From an uncultured Sphingomonadaceae bacterium (GTDB lineage Bacteria; Pseudomonadota; Alphaproteobacteria; Sphingomonadales; Sphingomonadaceae), in the NCBI GenBank assembly GCA_937996655.1, contig CALKUK010000015.1, positions 62,001 to 126,000 of the forward strand: DNA of 64,000 nt. The letters run 5' to 3'. A model generated the notes under the pieces. The model did no database searches. It saw only the letters and a program-made list of their open reading frames with translations, and had not been told where the DNA came from. The position numbers and the translations under genes were made by a program. The first letter of the stretch is position 1; each line of letters opens with the position of its first letter. Shown one piece after another: positions 26,786-33,814 of the stretch.

Positions 26786-27775
26786 TCAGCTGCGCGCGCC
26801 CAGATCCCCCTGCCCGACAGTCCCGCTCGCCATCTCCAGCATCCGGTCGAGCGACTTCTTGGCCTGCAGGCGAAGGCCCTCTTCGATGTGGACCTGCGGC
26901 TTGAGGTCGCGCAGCGCGATGTAGAGTTTCTCGAGCGTGTTGAGCGCCATATAGGGGCAGATGTTGCAGTTGCAGTTGCCGTCTGCACCCGGCGCGCCGA
27001 TGAAGGTTTTGTGCGGGACGGCCAGTTCCATCTGGTGGATGATGTGCGGCTCGGTCGCGACGATGAGCGTGTCGCCCGGCATCGTCTTGGCATAGTTCAG
27101 GATGCCGCTGGTGGAGCCGACATAGTCCGCATGGTCCACGATATGCGCCGGGCATTCGGGATGGGCGGCGACCGGCGCGCCTGGGTGCTGCGCCTTCAGC
27201 TTGATCAGCTCGGTTTCAGAGAACGCCTCATGCACGATGCACACGCCGGGCCAAAGCAGCATGTCACGGCCCAGCTTGCGCTTCAGATAGCCGCCCAGAT
27301 GCTTGTCCGGGCCGAAGATGATCTCCTGATCGAGCGGGATTTGCGAGAGAATTTTTTCGGCGGACGAGCTGGTCACGATGATGTCGGACAGCGCCTTCAC
27401 CTCGGTCGAGCAGTTGATGTAGGTCAGCGCGATATGGTCCGGGTGCGCCTCACGAAAGGCTTTGAACTGGTCGGGCGGGCAGCTGTCTTCCAGGCTGCAC
27501 CCGGCGTCCATATCCGGCAGGATCACCGTCTTTTCAGGCGAGAGGATCTTCGCCGTTTCCGCCATGAAGCGCACACCGCAAAAGGCGATGACGTCGGCGT
27601 CGGTTTCCTGCGCCTTGCGGCTCAGCTCCAGACTGTCGCCTACATAGTCCGCCAGATCCTGAATTTCCGGGCGCTGATAATAATGCGCGAGGATGATGGC
27701 GTTGCGTTCCTTGCGCAAACGCTCAATTTCGGCGCGGATATCGACACCGGCAAGGCTGGTGGTGGGGGCGTTCAT
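26786..27775 (-). CDS. nadA: Quinolinate synthase
   Basis: Condenses iminoaspartate with dihydroxyacetone phosphate to quinolinate using a 4Fe-4S cluster. The 329-residue protein has the NAIILAHYYQRPEIQD start, the first cluster cysteine in the MDAGCSLEDSCPPDQF region, PDKHLGGY, HPECPAHI and the last cysteines in CNCNICPYMALNT. It belongs to the same leftward run as nadC. The partner aspartate oxidase or dehydrogenase is not in this window. Confidence 0.97.
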   Translation of the reverse strand: MNAPTTSLAGVDIRAEIERLRKERNAIILAHYYQRPEIQDLADYVGDSLELSRKAQETDADVIAFCGVRFMAETAKILSPEKTVILPDMDAGCSLEDSCPPDQFKAFREAHPDHIALTYINCSTEVKALSDIIVTSSSAEKILSQIPLDQEIIFGPDKHLGGYLKRKLGRDMLLWPGVCIVHEAFSETELIKLKAQHPGAPVAAHPECPAHIVDHADYVGSTSGILNYAKTMPGDTLIVATEPHIIHQMELAVPHKTFIGAPGADGNCNCNICPYMALNTLEKLYIALRDLKPQVHIEEGLRLQAKKSLDRMLEMASGTVGQGDLGARS

Positions 27776-27798
27776 CGGGAAACCTCTCGGGATTGCAA

Positions 27799-28392
27799 TT
27801 ATTGACCGGCGAAGGTCACGTTCACTTTCGCTTCTATACCGGCGGCTGCCAGCGGCATAGCAAAACTGGATTGCACAGCGCGCACTGTCGCTTCGCGGGC
27901 GAGCTTCATCGTCACATCGCCGGCCGCCTGACGGATGACATCTTCGCGCGCCTTGGCCCGGTTTTCGGCATCAAGGGCGACCTCTACATCGGTGAGCGCC
28001 ATCAGCACAGCGCCACTGCCATATTCCCGCGCCTGACCGAGATCAAACTCCGGCCCTGCAATCTGAAGAGGCGGCAGGCGGACGGAAAGCGTGTTCGTGT
28101 CCTTGTCCCAGCTCAAATCCTGTTGCCGCAGGCGCGCCATATCGACTTCGTAGCGGATCATGGCGGGCAAGATCAGCGTCTTTTCCGCACTGAAGCCGAG
28201 CTGTGTTTTTTTGGATGTCACCACCGTCACAAAGCGTGCGGCGAAAGCGGACAGGCGGTTCTGTTCCTGAAGGGCGGCAAGGCTGGAGGAGACAACCGTC
28301 TCTACCGGCGGATTAAACCGGCGTGAAAGCAACCACACCGTGCCCCCTGCGATGACCGCTAGGCCAAGCAGCAGCACGATCAGGCGTTTCAT
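27799..28392 (-). CDS. DUF4230 domain membrane-anchored protein
   Basis: Protein of 197 residues with an N-terminal membrane anchor (about residues 2-20) and an extracytoplasmic domain matching the DUF4230 pattern, including FVTVVTSKKTQLG, the YEVDMARL strand and the late helix. Start 28392 is chosen because it forms an ATGA overlap with the upstream MBL gene; an in-frame ATG at 28407 is less likely. Function unknown in the family. Confidence 0.8.
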   Translation of the reverse strand: MKRLIVLLLGLAVIAGGTVWLLSRRFNPPVETVVSSSLAALQEQNRLSAFAARFVTVVTSKKTQLGFSAEKTLILPAMIRYEVDMARLRQQDLSWDKDTNTLSVRLPPLQIAGPEFDLGQAREYGSGAVLMALTDVEVALDAENRAKAREDVIRQAAGDVTMKLAREATVRAVQSSFAMPLAAAGIEAKVNVTFAGQ

Positions 28393-29270
28393 GCGGCCAG
28401 TTTCCATCCCGCCTCCTCACTGCCCAAAACGAGCCCCCGGCCCTTCAGGTCGATCAGATGCGCAAGCACCGAGCGGCCGGCGGCGCCGTGCAGGCGCTTG
28501 TCGACGCCCTTATACATGCTGAGCACCATGTCCGGAATATGGCCGGTTCCGGCCTCCAGCAGGCGCAATATCTGCCCCTCGCGCTGCTTGCGATGCCCCA
28601 TCATCCCGCGCACGAGCCGTTGCGGCGTTTCGATCGGCGCACCATGGGCAGCATAATATACCGCGTCATCACGGGTCATGAGCAGCGCCAGGCTGCGCAT
28701 ATAATCGGCCATGTCGCCATCGGGCGGAGAGACGACACTGGTGGACCAGCCCATCACGTGATCGCCCGTGAACAACGCCTTCTCTTCCGCCAAGGCGAAG
28801 CACAGATGGTTGGAGGTGTGCCCCGGTGTCGCAAGTGCGGTCAGCGTCCAGCCGGGGCCGGAAATCGCTTCCCCGTCGCTCAGGATACGGTCGGGCACAT
28901 AGGTCGCGTCAAAGCTCGCGTCTGCGCGGGGTCCATCATCTTCCAGCACCAAAGGCGCGCAACCGATGATCGGCGCGCCGGTCGCTGCTTTCAAGGGGGC
29001 GGCGGCGGGCGAATGATCGCGGTGAGTGTGGGTGCACATGATGGCCACGATCTTTTCACCGCCCAAGATGCGGATCAGCGCGTCGACATGGTGCGGGTCA
29101 TCCCCCAAGGGGCCGGGATCAATCACCGCGACCTCACCTGTGCCGACGATGTAGGTCTGCGTGCCGGTATAGCTGAAGTGCGAGGGGTTATGCGCAAGCA
29201 CGCGGCGGATCAGCGGGCTGATCTGCTCGGCAACGGCATAAGGCTCTTTGGAAAGGTCGGGCACGTCCAT
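28389..29270 (-). CDS. MBL-fold metallo-hydrolase
   Basis: Metallo-beta-lactamase-fold hydrolase of 293 residues, closest in layout to the LACTB2-type group. The metal motif CTHTHRDHSPAAAP supplies the HxHxDH ligands, followed by the third-site TPGHTSNH and TGDHVMGW with further ligands. The C-terminal helical domain (about 215-293) is typical of LACTB2-like proteins that act on RNA or small esters. Upstream it is separated from the next gene by 152 bp; downstream it is coupled to the DUF4230 gene. Confidence 0.88.
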   Translation of the reverse strand: MDVPDLSKEPYAVAEQISPLIRRVLAHNPSHFSYTGTQTYIVGTGEVAVIDPGPLGDDPHHVDALIRILGGEKIVAIMCTHTHRDHSPAAAPLKAATGAPIIGCAPLVLEDDGPRADASFDATYVPDRILSDGEAISGPGWTLTALATPGHTSNHLCFALAEEKALFTGDHVMGWSTSVVSPPDGDMADYMRSLALLMTRDDAVYYAAHGAPIETPQRLVRGMMGHRKQREGQILRLLEAGTGHIPDMVLSMYKGVDKRLHGAAGRSVLAHLIDLKGRGLVLGSEEAGWKLAA

Positions 29271-29422
29271 CCCCCCTCATGTGGCGAAAGACGCAGGGAT
29301 GTTCAAGCATTGGAGGTGGAGGCAAGGGGCCGGGGGCGCAGACGAGGTGGGATGAAGCCTCTCCTGCCCCCCCGGTCTTGGTCTCCGGCCGTAAAAGGGA
29401 GTAACCGGCCGGAGGGGAAACT

Positions 29423-29863
29423 TTATTCCTTGGGGTAATCCTTATGCGGCCCGTTGAGCCGCGCAATTTCCTTGTCGAGGGCGGCCAGCGCCTTGTCCCG
29501 CGCGTCACCGGCCTGTTCCATATCCTTGGCGATCCGATCCCGCGCATCGGAGAGTTTCTTGGCCATGTCTGCATCGTTGAGGCCCGGCGCGCCGCAGATG
29601 ACGATCTTTGATTTGCGGACCTTGCCGCTCTCATCGGTCGTTTCGTTTTCGGTCGCGAATTTACGACCGCCATCGGCGCAATCGGCGATGGCAATTTCCT
29701 TTTCCTCGCGCACCTCACCTGCACCGTCATGATGGCGGATGATGATCGTCTTGGTCATCTTGGGCTCCGGCTCATTGGCGGCAAGCGTGGGCGAAGCGAG
29801 CCCGAGCAGCGTGCCAACCACAAGCGCGGTACCAGCGACGATAAAGGCCTTGTCTGAAACCAT
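29423..29863 (-). CDS. Secreted protein resembling the periplasmic domain of the adjacent M56 sensor
   Basis: Protein of 146 residues with an N-terminal signal or anchor (about residues 6-28), then a beta-rich segment, a cysteine pair (Cys62 and Cys90) and a long charged helix. The Cys-x27-Cys spacing and the pattern after it (helix with a late ARDRIAKD) match the C-terminal periplasmic domain of the upstream M56 protein (Cys413 and Cys441), suggesting a duplicated domain. An excellent Shine-Dalgarno (AGGAGG) precedes it and it starts 27 bp after the M56 stop, in the same operon. No known family recognised. Confidence 0.75.
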   Translation of the reverse strand: MVSDKAFIVAGTALVVGTLLGLASPTLAANEPEPKMTKTIIIRHHDGAGEVREEKEIAIADCADGGRKFATENETTDESGKVRKSKIVICGAPGLNDADMAKKLSDARDRIAKDMEQAGDARDKALAALDKEIARLNGPHKDYPKE

Positions 29864-29890
29864 GATCTTCCTCCTCTTTTATTTTTATTG

Positions 29891-31378
29891 TCAGGACAGC
29901 GGCAGGTGCGCTGTCACATCGTCCGCCTGCCTGTCGAGCGACATTAAGATGGTCTGGCGCAGGTCTGCCGGGATCGTTGGATCGCCCGCAATCTGGGCCC
30001 GCACCTGCGCGATGGCCCGCGTCACCATCAGGCGCGTCGCCTTTGCGTCCGGCGCACACACAGCAACGTGGATTATGCGGGTCGGGCCGTCGGGCAACAC
30101 GATCGCTTGTGCAACGTTGGACAATTTGGTCCCCTCGCCGCAGCGGGCGGGAAAGGCGGATGACAGGGTCAAGCCAACAGGACGGGCATGCGACATCGGC
30201 CCGGCCTCGGCCTGCGCACGATCTGTCTCGGATTGCGCCTCTTCCTCGTCGCGGCGGCGCTCCTCCATGGCCTGCACGACATTGCTCAAGTCCGCGCCAA
30301 GGGCACCGTCAACATCGTCAGCGCTGGCAAGGGCGGGCGATGCGGGGCGATTTGGCGGCGCTGGCGCGGTGGGAGGAGCGGGCGGGGATTCCCGTGAAAC
30401 GACGGTCGATGCAGGGGCCACCGGAACCATGGGCGCAACCGGCGGGACCGGCGCGATCTTGGCAAGTGCCAGCATCGCGGCAGGCCCTGTTGCTCTGGCG
30501 GCGAGTCCCGTTGACGCCGTCACGGCAAGCCCGCCGACCAGCAGCAAGGCAGCAACGGCAGCCCCGCCAGGCATCGGGGGCAGACGCCCCTCCACAATGC
30601 GCCGCAGACGCGTTTTGAGGCCGGTCTGGGCCGTCATCGTGCAGGCCGCCAGCGGCACGCCGCCGGTCGCGGATTTGACGAGAGCGGAGCCGTAGGCATG
30701 GCGGTCCGCAGGGGAGGCGCCGCGCAGCACCAGCGCATCGCAGGCCGCTTCCTGATCCAGCCGGAAGGCGCGCCAGGCCATGTGCGCCACCGGGTTGAAC
30801 CAGTGGAGCGCCAGCACGGCAAGGCCCACCAGATTGGCGAACAAATCTCCCCGACGGTGGTGCGCAACCTCATGCTCGAGCGCGAAAAGCTGTTCGGCTG
30901 GGTCATAGAGGTCGGCAAAGTCGGCTGGGACGACCACCATCTTACGAACCACGCCAAAGGCCAGCGGTGAGCGGACCATGCGGCTGGCCTGAACGGAGAA
31001 GGCATCATGGTCGCACAAGGGCGCACAATCCTGCCGAACGAGGCGGGCGAAGCGGCGATAAGACGCCATGTGCCAGCCAAGAAAGGCGAGGCTCCCGATC
31101 GCCCAGACGGCAGCAAAGGCAAGCACCCAGGTCGTGCCCGAATTCTGCACCACAGGGGCCGCCTGCCCGATCAGCACAGACACCTTGGCAACAGGCGCCA
31201 CATCCGCCGTGGCCCAGGTTTCGGGCAAAGGCGGCAAGACCATTCGGAGGGCAGGCAGCAGCCACAGCGCATAGGCGATGCGCGGGCCGAAATGGCGGCT
31301 CACCGGCTCACGCAGGGCCAGCACGAGGAGCATCAGCACTGAGGACGCGATCAGCGCCTCGATCATCCAGCTGCTCAT
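29891..31378 (-). CDS. M56 (BlaR1-like) membrane metalloprotease sensor
   Basis: Integral membrane zinc metalloprotease of 495 residues. Membrane segments lie near 6-22, 33-50, 86-104 and 183-200; the HEVAH metal motif is at 169-173 and the third ligand is probably Glu210 in LDQEAACD. After a further membrane helix near 275-300 comes a Pro-rich linker and a small periplasmic domain with Cys413 and Cys441. It lacks the penicillin-binding sensor domain of BlaR1, so beta-lactams are not the expected signal. The start overlaps the blaI-type stop (ATGA). Confidence 0.9.
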   Translation of the reverse strand: MSSWMIEALIASSVLMLLVLALREPVSRHFGPRIAYALWLLPALRMVLPPLPETWATADVAPVAKVSVLIGQAAPVVQNSGTTWVLAFAAVWAIGSLAFLGWHMASYRRFARLVRQDCAPLCDHDAFSVQASRMVRSPLAFGVVRKMVVVPADFADLYDPAEQLFALEHEVAHHRRGDLFANLVGLAVLALHWFNPVAHMAWRAFRLDQEAACDALVLRGASPADRHAYGSALVKSATGGVPLAACTMTAQTGLKTRLRRIVEGRLPPMPGGAAVAALLLVGGLAVTASTGLAARATGPAAMLALAKIAPVPPVAPMVPVAPASTVVSRESPPAPPTAPAPPNRPASPALASADDVDGALGADLSNVVQAMEERRRDEEEAQSETDRAQAEAGPMSHARPVGLTLSSAFPARCGEGTKLSNVAQAIVLPDGPTRIIHVAVCAPDAKATRLMVTRAIAQVRAQIAGDPTIPADLRQTILMSLDRQADDVTAHLPLS

Positions 31379-31743
31379 TTCTTCAGCTCCTGCAAGAGCG
31401 CTTCAATTTCGGCAATATCTTCGGGCGACAGCGTTTCGGCATCGGCAAATTGGGCGACCAGCGGGCTCAACCGACCGCCGAACAGCCGGTCCACAAGGCG
31501 ACGCGATTCCCCGGCGACATAGGCGGTGCGTTCAATGACAGGGCGGTAGAAGAACTTGCGGCCCTGCGCTTCGGTCGCCAGCGCGTCCTTGGCGACAAGT
31601 CGGGAAAGCAGCGTCTTCACCGTGGCGAGCGTCCAACTTTGCGAGTCCGCCAGACGATCATAGATGGACTGGGCATCCAGCGGCGCGTGATCCCACAGGA
31701 CCTCCATCACCGCATGTTCTGCATCGCTGATCCGTTCGGCCAT
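31375..31743 (-). CDS. BlaI/MecI family repressor
   Basis: Winged-helix repressor of 122 residues. The N-terminal ISDAEHAVMEVLWDHAPLDAQ and SWTLATVKTLLSRLVAKDAL segments give the DNA-binding domain, and the C-terminal helix is the dimerisation region. In this system the repressor is inactivated by proteolysis triggered by the M56 partner, which is encoded immediately downstream with a 4-bp overlap. A perfect BlaI box lies 47 bp upstream of the start, which points to autoregulation of the operon. Confidence 0.93.
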   Translation of the reverse strand: MAERISDAEHAVMEVLWDHAPLDAQSIYDRLADSQSWTLATVKTLLSRLVAKDALATEAQGRKFFYRPVIERTAYVAGESRRLVDRLFGGRLSPLVAQFADAETLSPEDIAEIEALLQELKK

Positions 31744-31789
31744 CGGCGTCGGCTCCCGTCGCTTGCGAGTTTTGCTCGCTTCGTATGAC

Positions 31790-31799
31790 TACAAATGTA
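31790..31799. promoter_or_regulatory. BlaI-box operator TACAAATGTA
   Basis: Matches the BlaI/MecI consensus TACA-N2-TGTA exactly and lies 47 bp upstream of the repressor gene, so it is the expected operator of the blaI-M56 operon. It is on the side of the gap shared with the small RNA copy 1 module, about 130 bp from its activator site. Confidence 0.85.
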
Positions 31800-31845
31800 A
31801 TCGAAAGCCTGAACGGTCGATGAATGCAAGCGACAACACCCATCC

Positions 31846-31903
31846 CCCCAGCGAAAGCTGGGGCCTCAAAGTATGGGTACACAAGATGCCAGCCTGCGCT
31901 GGC
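31846..31903. repeat. Paired-hairpin intergenic repeat
   Basis: Two short perfect hairpins: CCCCAGC-GAAA-GCTGGGG (31846-31863, a GNRA tetraloop) and GCCAGC-CTGC-GCTGGC (31888-31903). The combination resembles dispersed palindromic repeats of sphingomonads. Possible 3'-end or transcription-buffering element. Confidence 0.65.
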
Positions 31904-31922
31904 ATGACGGCGACCATGAAAT

Positions 31923-31940
31923 CTGTCGGCTTTTTTGACA
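31923..31940 (+). promoter_or_regulatory. Putative sigma-54 activator site, copy 1
   Basis: CTGTCGGCTTTTTTGACA holds an imperfect dyad TGTC-N9-GACA, centred about 100 bp upstream of the expected start of the small RNA. It is identical in all 18 bases to the copy at 33707-33724 although the 65 bp between it and the promoter have diverged. The cognate enhancer-binding protein is unknown. Confidence 0.6.
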
Positions 31941-32005
31941 TAAAGGGTCGATGGTTAATTTCGCTTCACCATCGCAAGCACCTGAAAACCGGCGCTGGCA
32001 CACCT

Positions 32006-32021
32006 TGGCACGCGGCCTGCA
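32006..32021 (+). promoter_or_regulatory. Sigma-54 (-24/-12) promoter, copy 1
   Basis: TGGCACG-N4-CTGCA matches the RpoN consensus TGGCACG-N4-TTGCA except one base, with the invariant GG (32007-32008) and GC (32019-32020) at the right distance. Transcription would begin near 32031-32033. Confidence 0.75.
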
Positions 32022-32030
32022 TTGTAATTG

Positions 32031-32115
32031 GTGTTCCCAACGAGCGTTCCCCAAACGCTTCTTAAAGGGCGGATCGACAGCTCCTCTGGTCTCGCGTCGA
32101 TCCGCCCTTTCCCGT
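32031..32115 (+). ncRNA. Putative small RNA, copy 1
   Basis: About 85 nt downstream of the sigma-54-like promoter, with no convincing reading frame. Predicted folds: hairpin AGCGTT-CCCCA-AACGCT (32043-32059) and a 15-bp perfect stem (32064-32078 with 32096-32110) closing a 17-nt loop that contains CTCCTC, complementary to Shine-Dalgarno sequences. The last stem is followed by CCCGTCTTT, a weak U tract, so it may be the terminator. A second copy at 33815 is identical but for one base. It lies opposite to, and just past the stop of, the aquaporin gene. Confidence 0.6.
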
Positions 32116-32117
32116 CT

Positions 32118-32768
32118 TTAGCTGTGTTTGAAAATGGTGCGCTCAAACCCGTGCGCCGCCAATGCGCCTGCGAATTGTGCAGCGATAAAGGCTGGCGCGT
32201 CACTAGGAGTGATGCCTGCAAAACTGTCGCTCAGGCTGCGGGCGATTGTGATCGCTGGATTGGCAAAGCTGGTCGATGAGGTAAACCAATAGGCGGCCGT
32301 GATGTAGAGCGCCACGCTCTGCGGTACCGAGCCCGGGCGGTGGCGGACCGTCAGCAAAATGGTCATCACCAGCCCGAAGGTTGCGACAAATTCGCCCAGC
32401 CATTGCCCCGCGCCGGTGCGCATATGGGTTGAGACTTGGAGGAGAGGCACATCAAACATTGCATGGACTGTCCACACCCCCGCAATGCCCGCTAGGGTCT
32501 GAACAGCGATGGTGGCGGCCAGCACTTTCCAGCTGCCATCGCCGCGCAGCCTTGCAACAAGGCTGACAGCCGGATTAAAATGCGCGCCAGAGACCGGCCC
32601 CAGCATGGCGATAAGAACATAAAGCATCGCAGCCGTCGCCAGCGTATTGCCGATCAACGCGACGGCAATATTTCCGCCTGCCAACCGCTCCGCCATGATG
32701 CCGGACCCGACGACGGTGGCGAACAGGAAGAAGCTGCCGAGCGCCTCAGCCCAAAGCCGCTGGCTCAT
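32118..32768 (-). CDS. Aquaporin family channel, probable arsenite channel
   Basis: MIP family membrane channel of 216 residues with six hydrophobic helices and both NPA signatures: HFNPAVSL in the first half and FANPAITIARS in the second. It is the last gene of arsR-arsC-aquaporin and overlaps arsC by 4 bp. In Sinorhizobium an AqpS channel in an ars operon lets As(III) leave the cell after arsenate reduction; the same role is inferred here because no arsB or acr3 pump is present nearby. Confidence 0.9.
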   Translation of the reverse strand: MSQRLWAEALGSFFLFATVVGSGIMAERLAGGNIAVALIGNTLATAAMLYVLIAMLGPVSGAHFNPAVSLVARLRGDGSWKVLAATIAVQTLAGIAGVWTVHAMFDVPLLQVSTHMRTGAGQWLGEFVATFGLVMTILLTVRHRPGSVPQSVALYITAAYWFTSSTSFANPAITIARSLSDSFAGITPSDAPAFIAAQFAGALAAHGFERTIFKHS

Positions 32769-33277
32769 GCTGCACCGCCTGTGGCGCCGTCTAACTGACC
32801 AATCTCTCTCAAAGCGCGCGCGGTGACCTCCTGGTCGGCACCCTCCAGCGGCAGCGAGAGGAACATGTCGATCCGCTGGCGTAGAAAATGGAAGGCTCGG
32901 CGAAAGGCTTCGGCCTGCCCTGCTCCTTCTACAGCAGCTGGGTCTTCAATCCCCCAATGCGCGGTCATCGGGTGGCCAATCCAAACCGGGCAGGTCTCAC
33001 CCGCTGCATTGTCGCATACAGTAAAGATGAAATCGAACTGCGGTGCATCTGGCCCTGAGAACGCATCCCAGCTTTTGGAGCTCAGCCCCGCCGTTTCAAA
33101 ACCGAGGCCAGACAACAGCCGAAGTGCCTCTGGATGAACCTCCCCCTTGGGTTGGCTCCCGGCGCTATAGCCTCGAAACCGCCCCTGCCCCAATTGATTC
33201 ATCAACGCTTCGCCCAAAATGGACCGCGCACTGTTGCCCGTGCATAAAAACAGCACGTTGTAGATCTTGTTCGTCAT
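32765..33277 (-). CDS. arsC: Arsenate reductase, low-molecular-weight phosphatase type
   Basis: Reduces arsenate to arsenite; 170 residues. The phosphatase-loop motif LFLCTGNSARSILGEAL near the N-terminus holds the nucleophilic cysteine, and FIFTVCDNAAGETCPVW near residues 80-95 supplies the further cysteines and aspartates of thioredoxin-coupled ArsC. Its start lies 13 bp after arsR, and its stop overlaps the aquaporin start. Confidence 0.92.
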   Translation of the reverse strand: MTNKIYNVLFLCTGNSARSILGEALMNQLGQGRFRGYSAGSQPKGEVHPEALRLLSGLGFETAGLSSKSWDAFSGPDAPQFDFIFTVCDNAAGETCPVWIGHPMTAHWGIEDPAAVEGAGQAEAFRRAFHFLRQRIDMFLSLPLEGADQEVTARALREIGQLDGATGGAA

Positions 33278-33290
33278 CTCTGGTCCCTTT

Positions 33291-33635
33291 TTAGCAGCAT
33301 CCAGCCATCGCGGACGCAGCGCCGACCGACCCGCAGTCTTCGCCTTGGCAACAATTCTCAGTGAGATACGCCATCAGCCCGTTCATCGTGGCAAAGTCTG
33401 CCGTGTAGATGATTGACCGGCTCTGCCGCTTTTGGGTGACAAGTCCGGCGTTCGCCAATTGGGCCAAGTGAAAGCTCATCGACGAGGCCGGGAGCGCCAG
33501 CGCATCCGCCAAGGCACCCGCCGGCAACCCGTCCGGCCCTGCCTGCACCAGCAGACGGAACACCGCGAGGCGATGTTCCTGCGCCAAAGCGCTCAGCGCG
33601 CGGACAGCCAAGGCGGCATCGGTTTTTGATTCCAT
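33291..33635 (-). CDS. arsR: ArsR family As(III)-responsive repressor
   Basis: Winged-helix repressor of 114 residues from start 33635 (MESKTDAALAV); an upstream ATG at 33701 would run through the operator and is rejected. The DNA-recognition helix is in LALPASSMSFHLAQLANAGLV. Instead of the classic helix-alpha3 CxC site, cysteines cluster at the C-terminus (ENCCQGEDC and the final AGCC), a candidate As(III) site as in other divergent ArsR types. First gene of the ars operon. Confidence 0.9.
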   Translation of the reverse strand: MESKTDAALAVRALSALAQEHRLAVFRLLVQAGPDGLPAGALADALALPASSMSFHLAQLANAGLVTQKRQSRSIIYTADFATMNGLMAYLTENCCQGEDCGSVGAASAMAGCC

Positions 33636-33636
33636 T

Positions 33637-33662
33637 ATTCGATTATTATTGAAATATCGAAT
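33637..33662. promoter_or_regulatory. Candidate ArsR operator
   Basis: Perfect inverted repeat ATTCGAT (33637-33643) and ATCGAAT (33656-33662) with a 12-bp AT-rich spacer lies directly upstream of the arsR start codon, where an autoregulatory operator is expected. The AT-rich centre could also contain the -10 region of the arsR promoter. Confidence 0.65.
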
Positions 33663-33706
33663 TGAAGGCAAGAGGCCGCTGTGATTTGGGCAGGATCGCA
33701 CAGCTC

Positions 33707-33724
33707 CTGTCGGCTTTTTTGACA
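33707..33724 (+). promoter_or_regulatory. Putative sigma-54 activator site, copy 2
   Basis: The same 18 bases as at 31923-31940 (18/18), in the same orientation and at exactly the same distance (83 bp from first base to the TGGCA). It lies between the divergent arsR promoter and the small RNA promoter. Confidence 0.6.
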
Positions 33725-33789
33725 GAAGCCCGCAGGGTTAAAATGCCCTTCACCACCAAGATCGCCGGAAAACCGAAGCTCGCCCAAAC

Positions 33790-33805
33790 TGGCACGCGGC
33801 CTGCA
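33790..33805 (+). promoter_or_regulatory. Sigma-54 (-24/-12) promoter, copy 2
   Basis: TGGCACG-N4-CTGCA, identical to copy 1, with GG at 33791-33792 and GC at 33803-33804. Expected start near 33815. Confidence 0.75.
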
Positions 33806-33814
33806 TTGTAATTG

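Larger units (their letters stand above)
31744..32117. other. 374-bp non-coding gap between blaI-type gene and aquaporin gene
   Basis: Contains, from left to right, the BlaI box (31790-31799), a repeat with two hairpins (31846-31903), a putative activator site (31923-31940), a -24/-12 promoter (32006-32021) and a putative small RNA gene (about 32031-32115). Nothing else is recognised. Confidence 0.75.
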
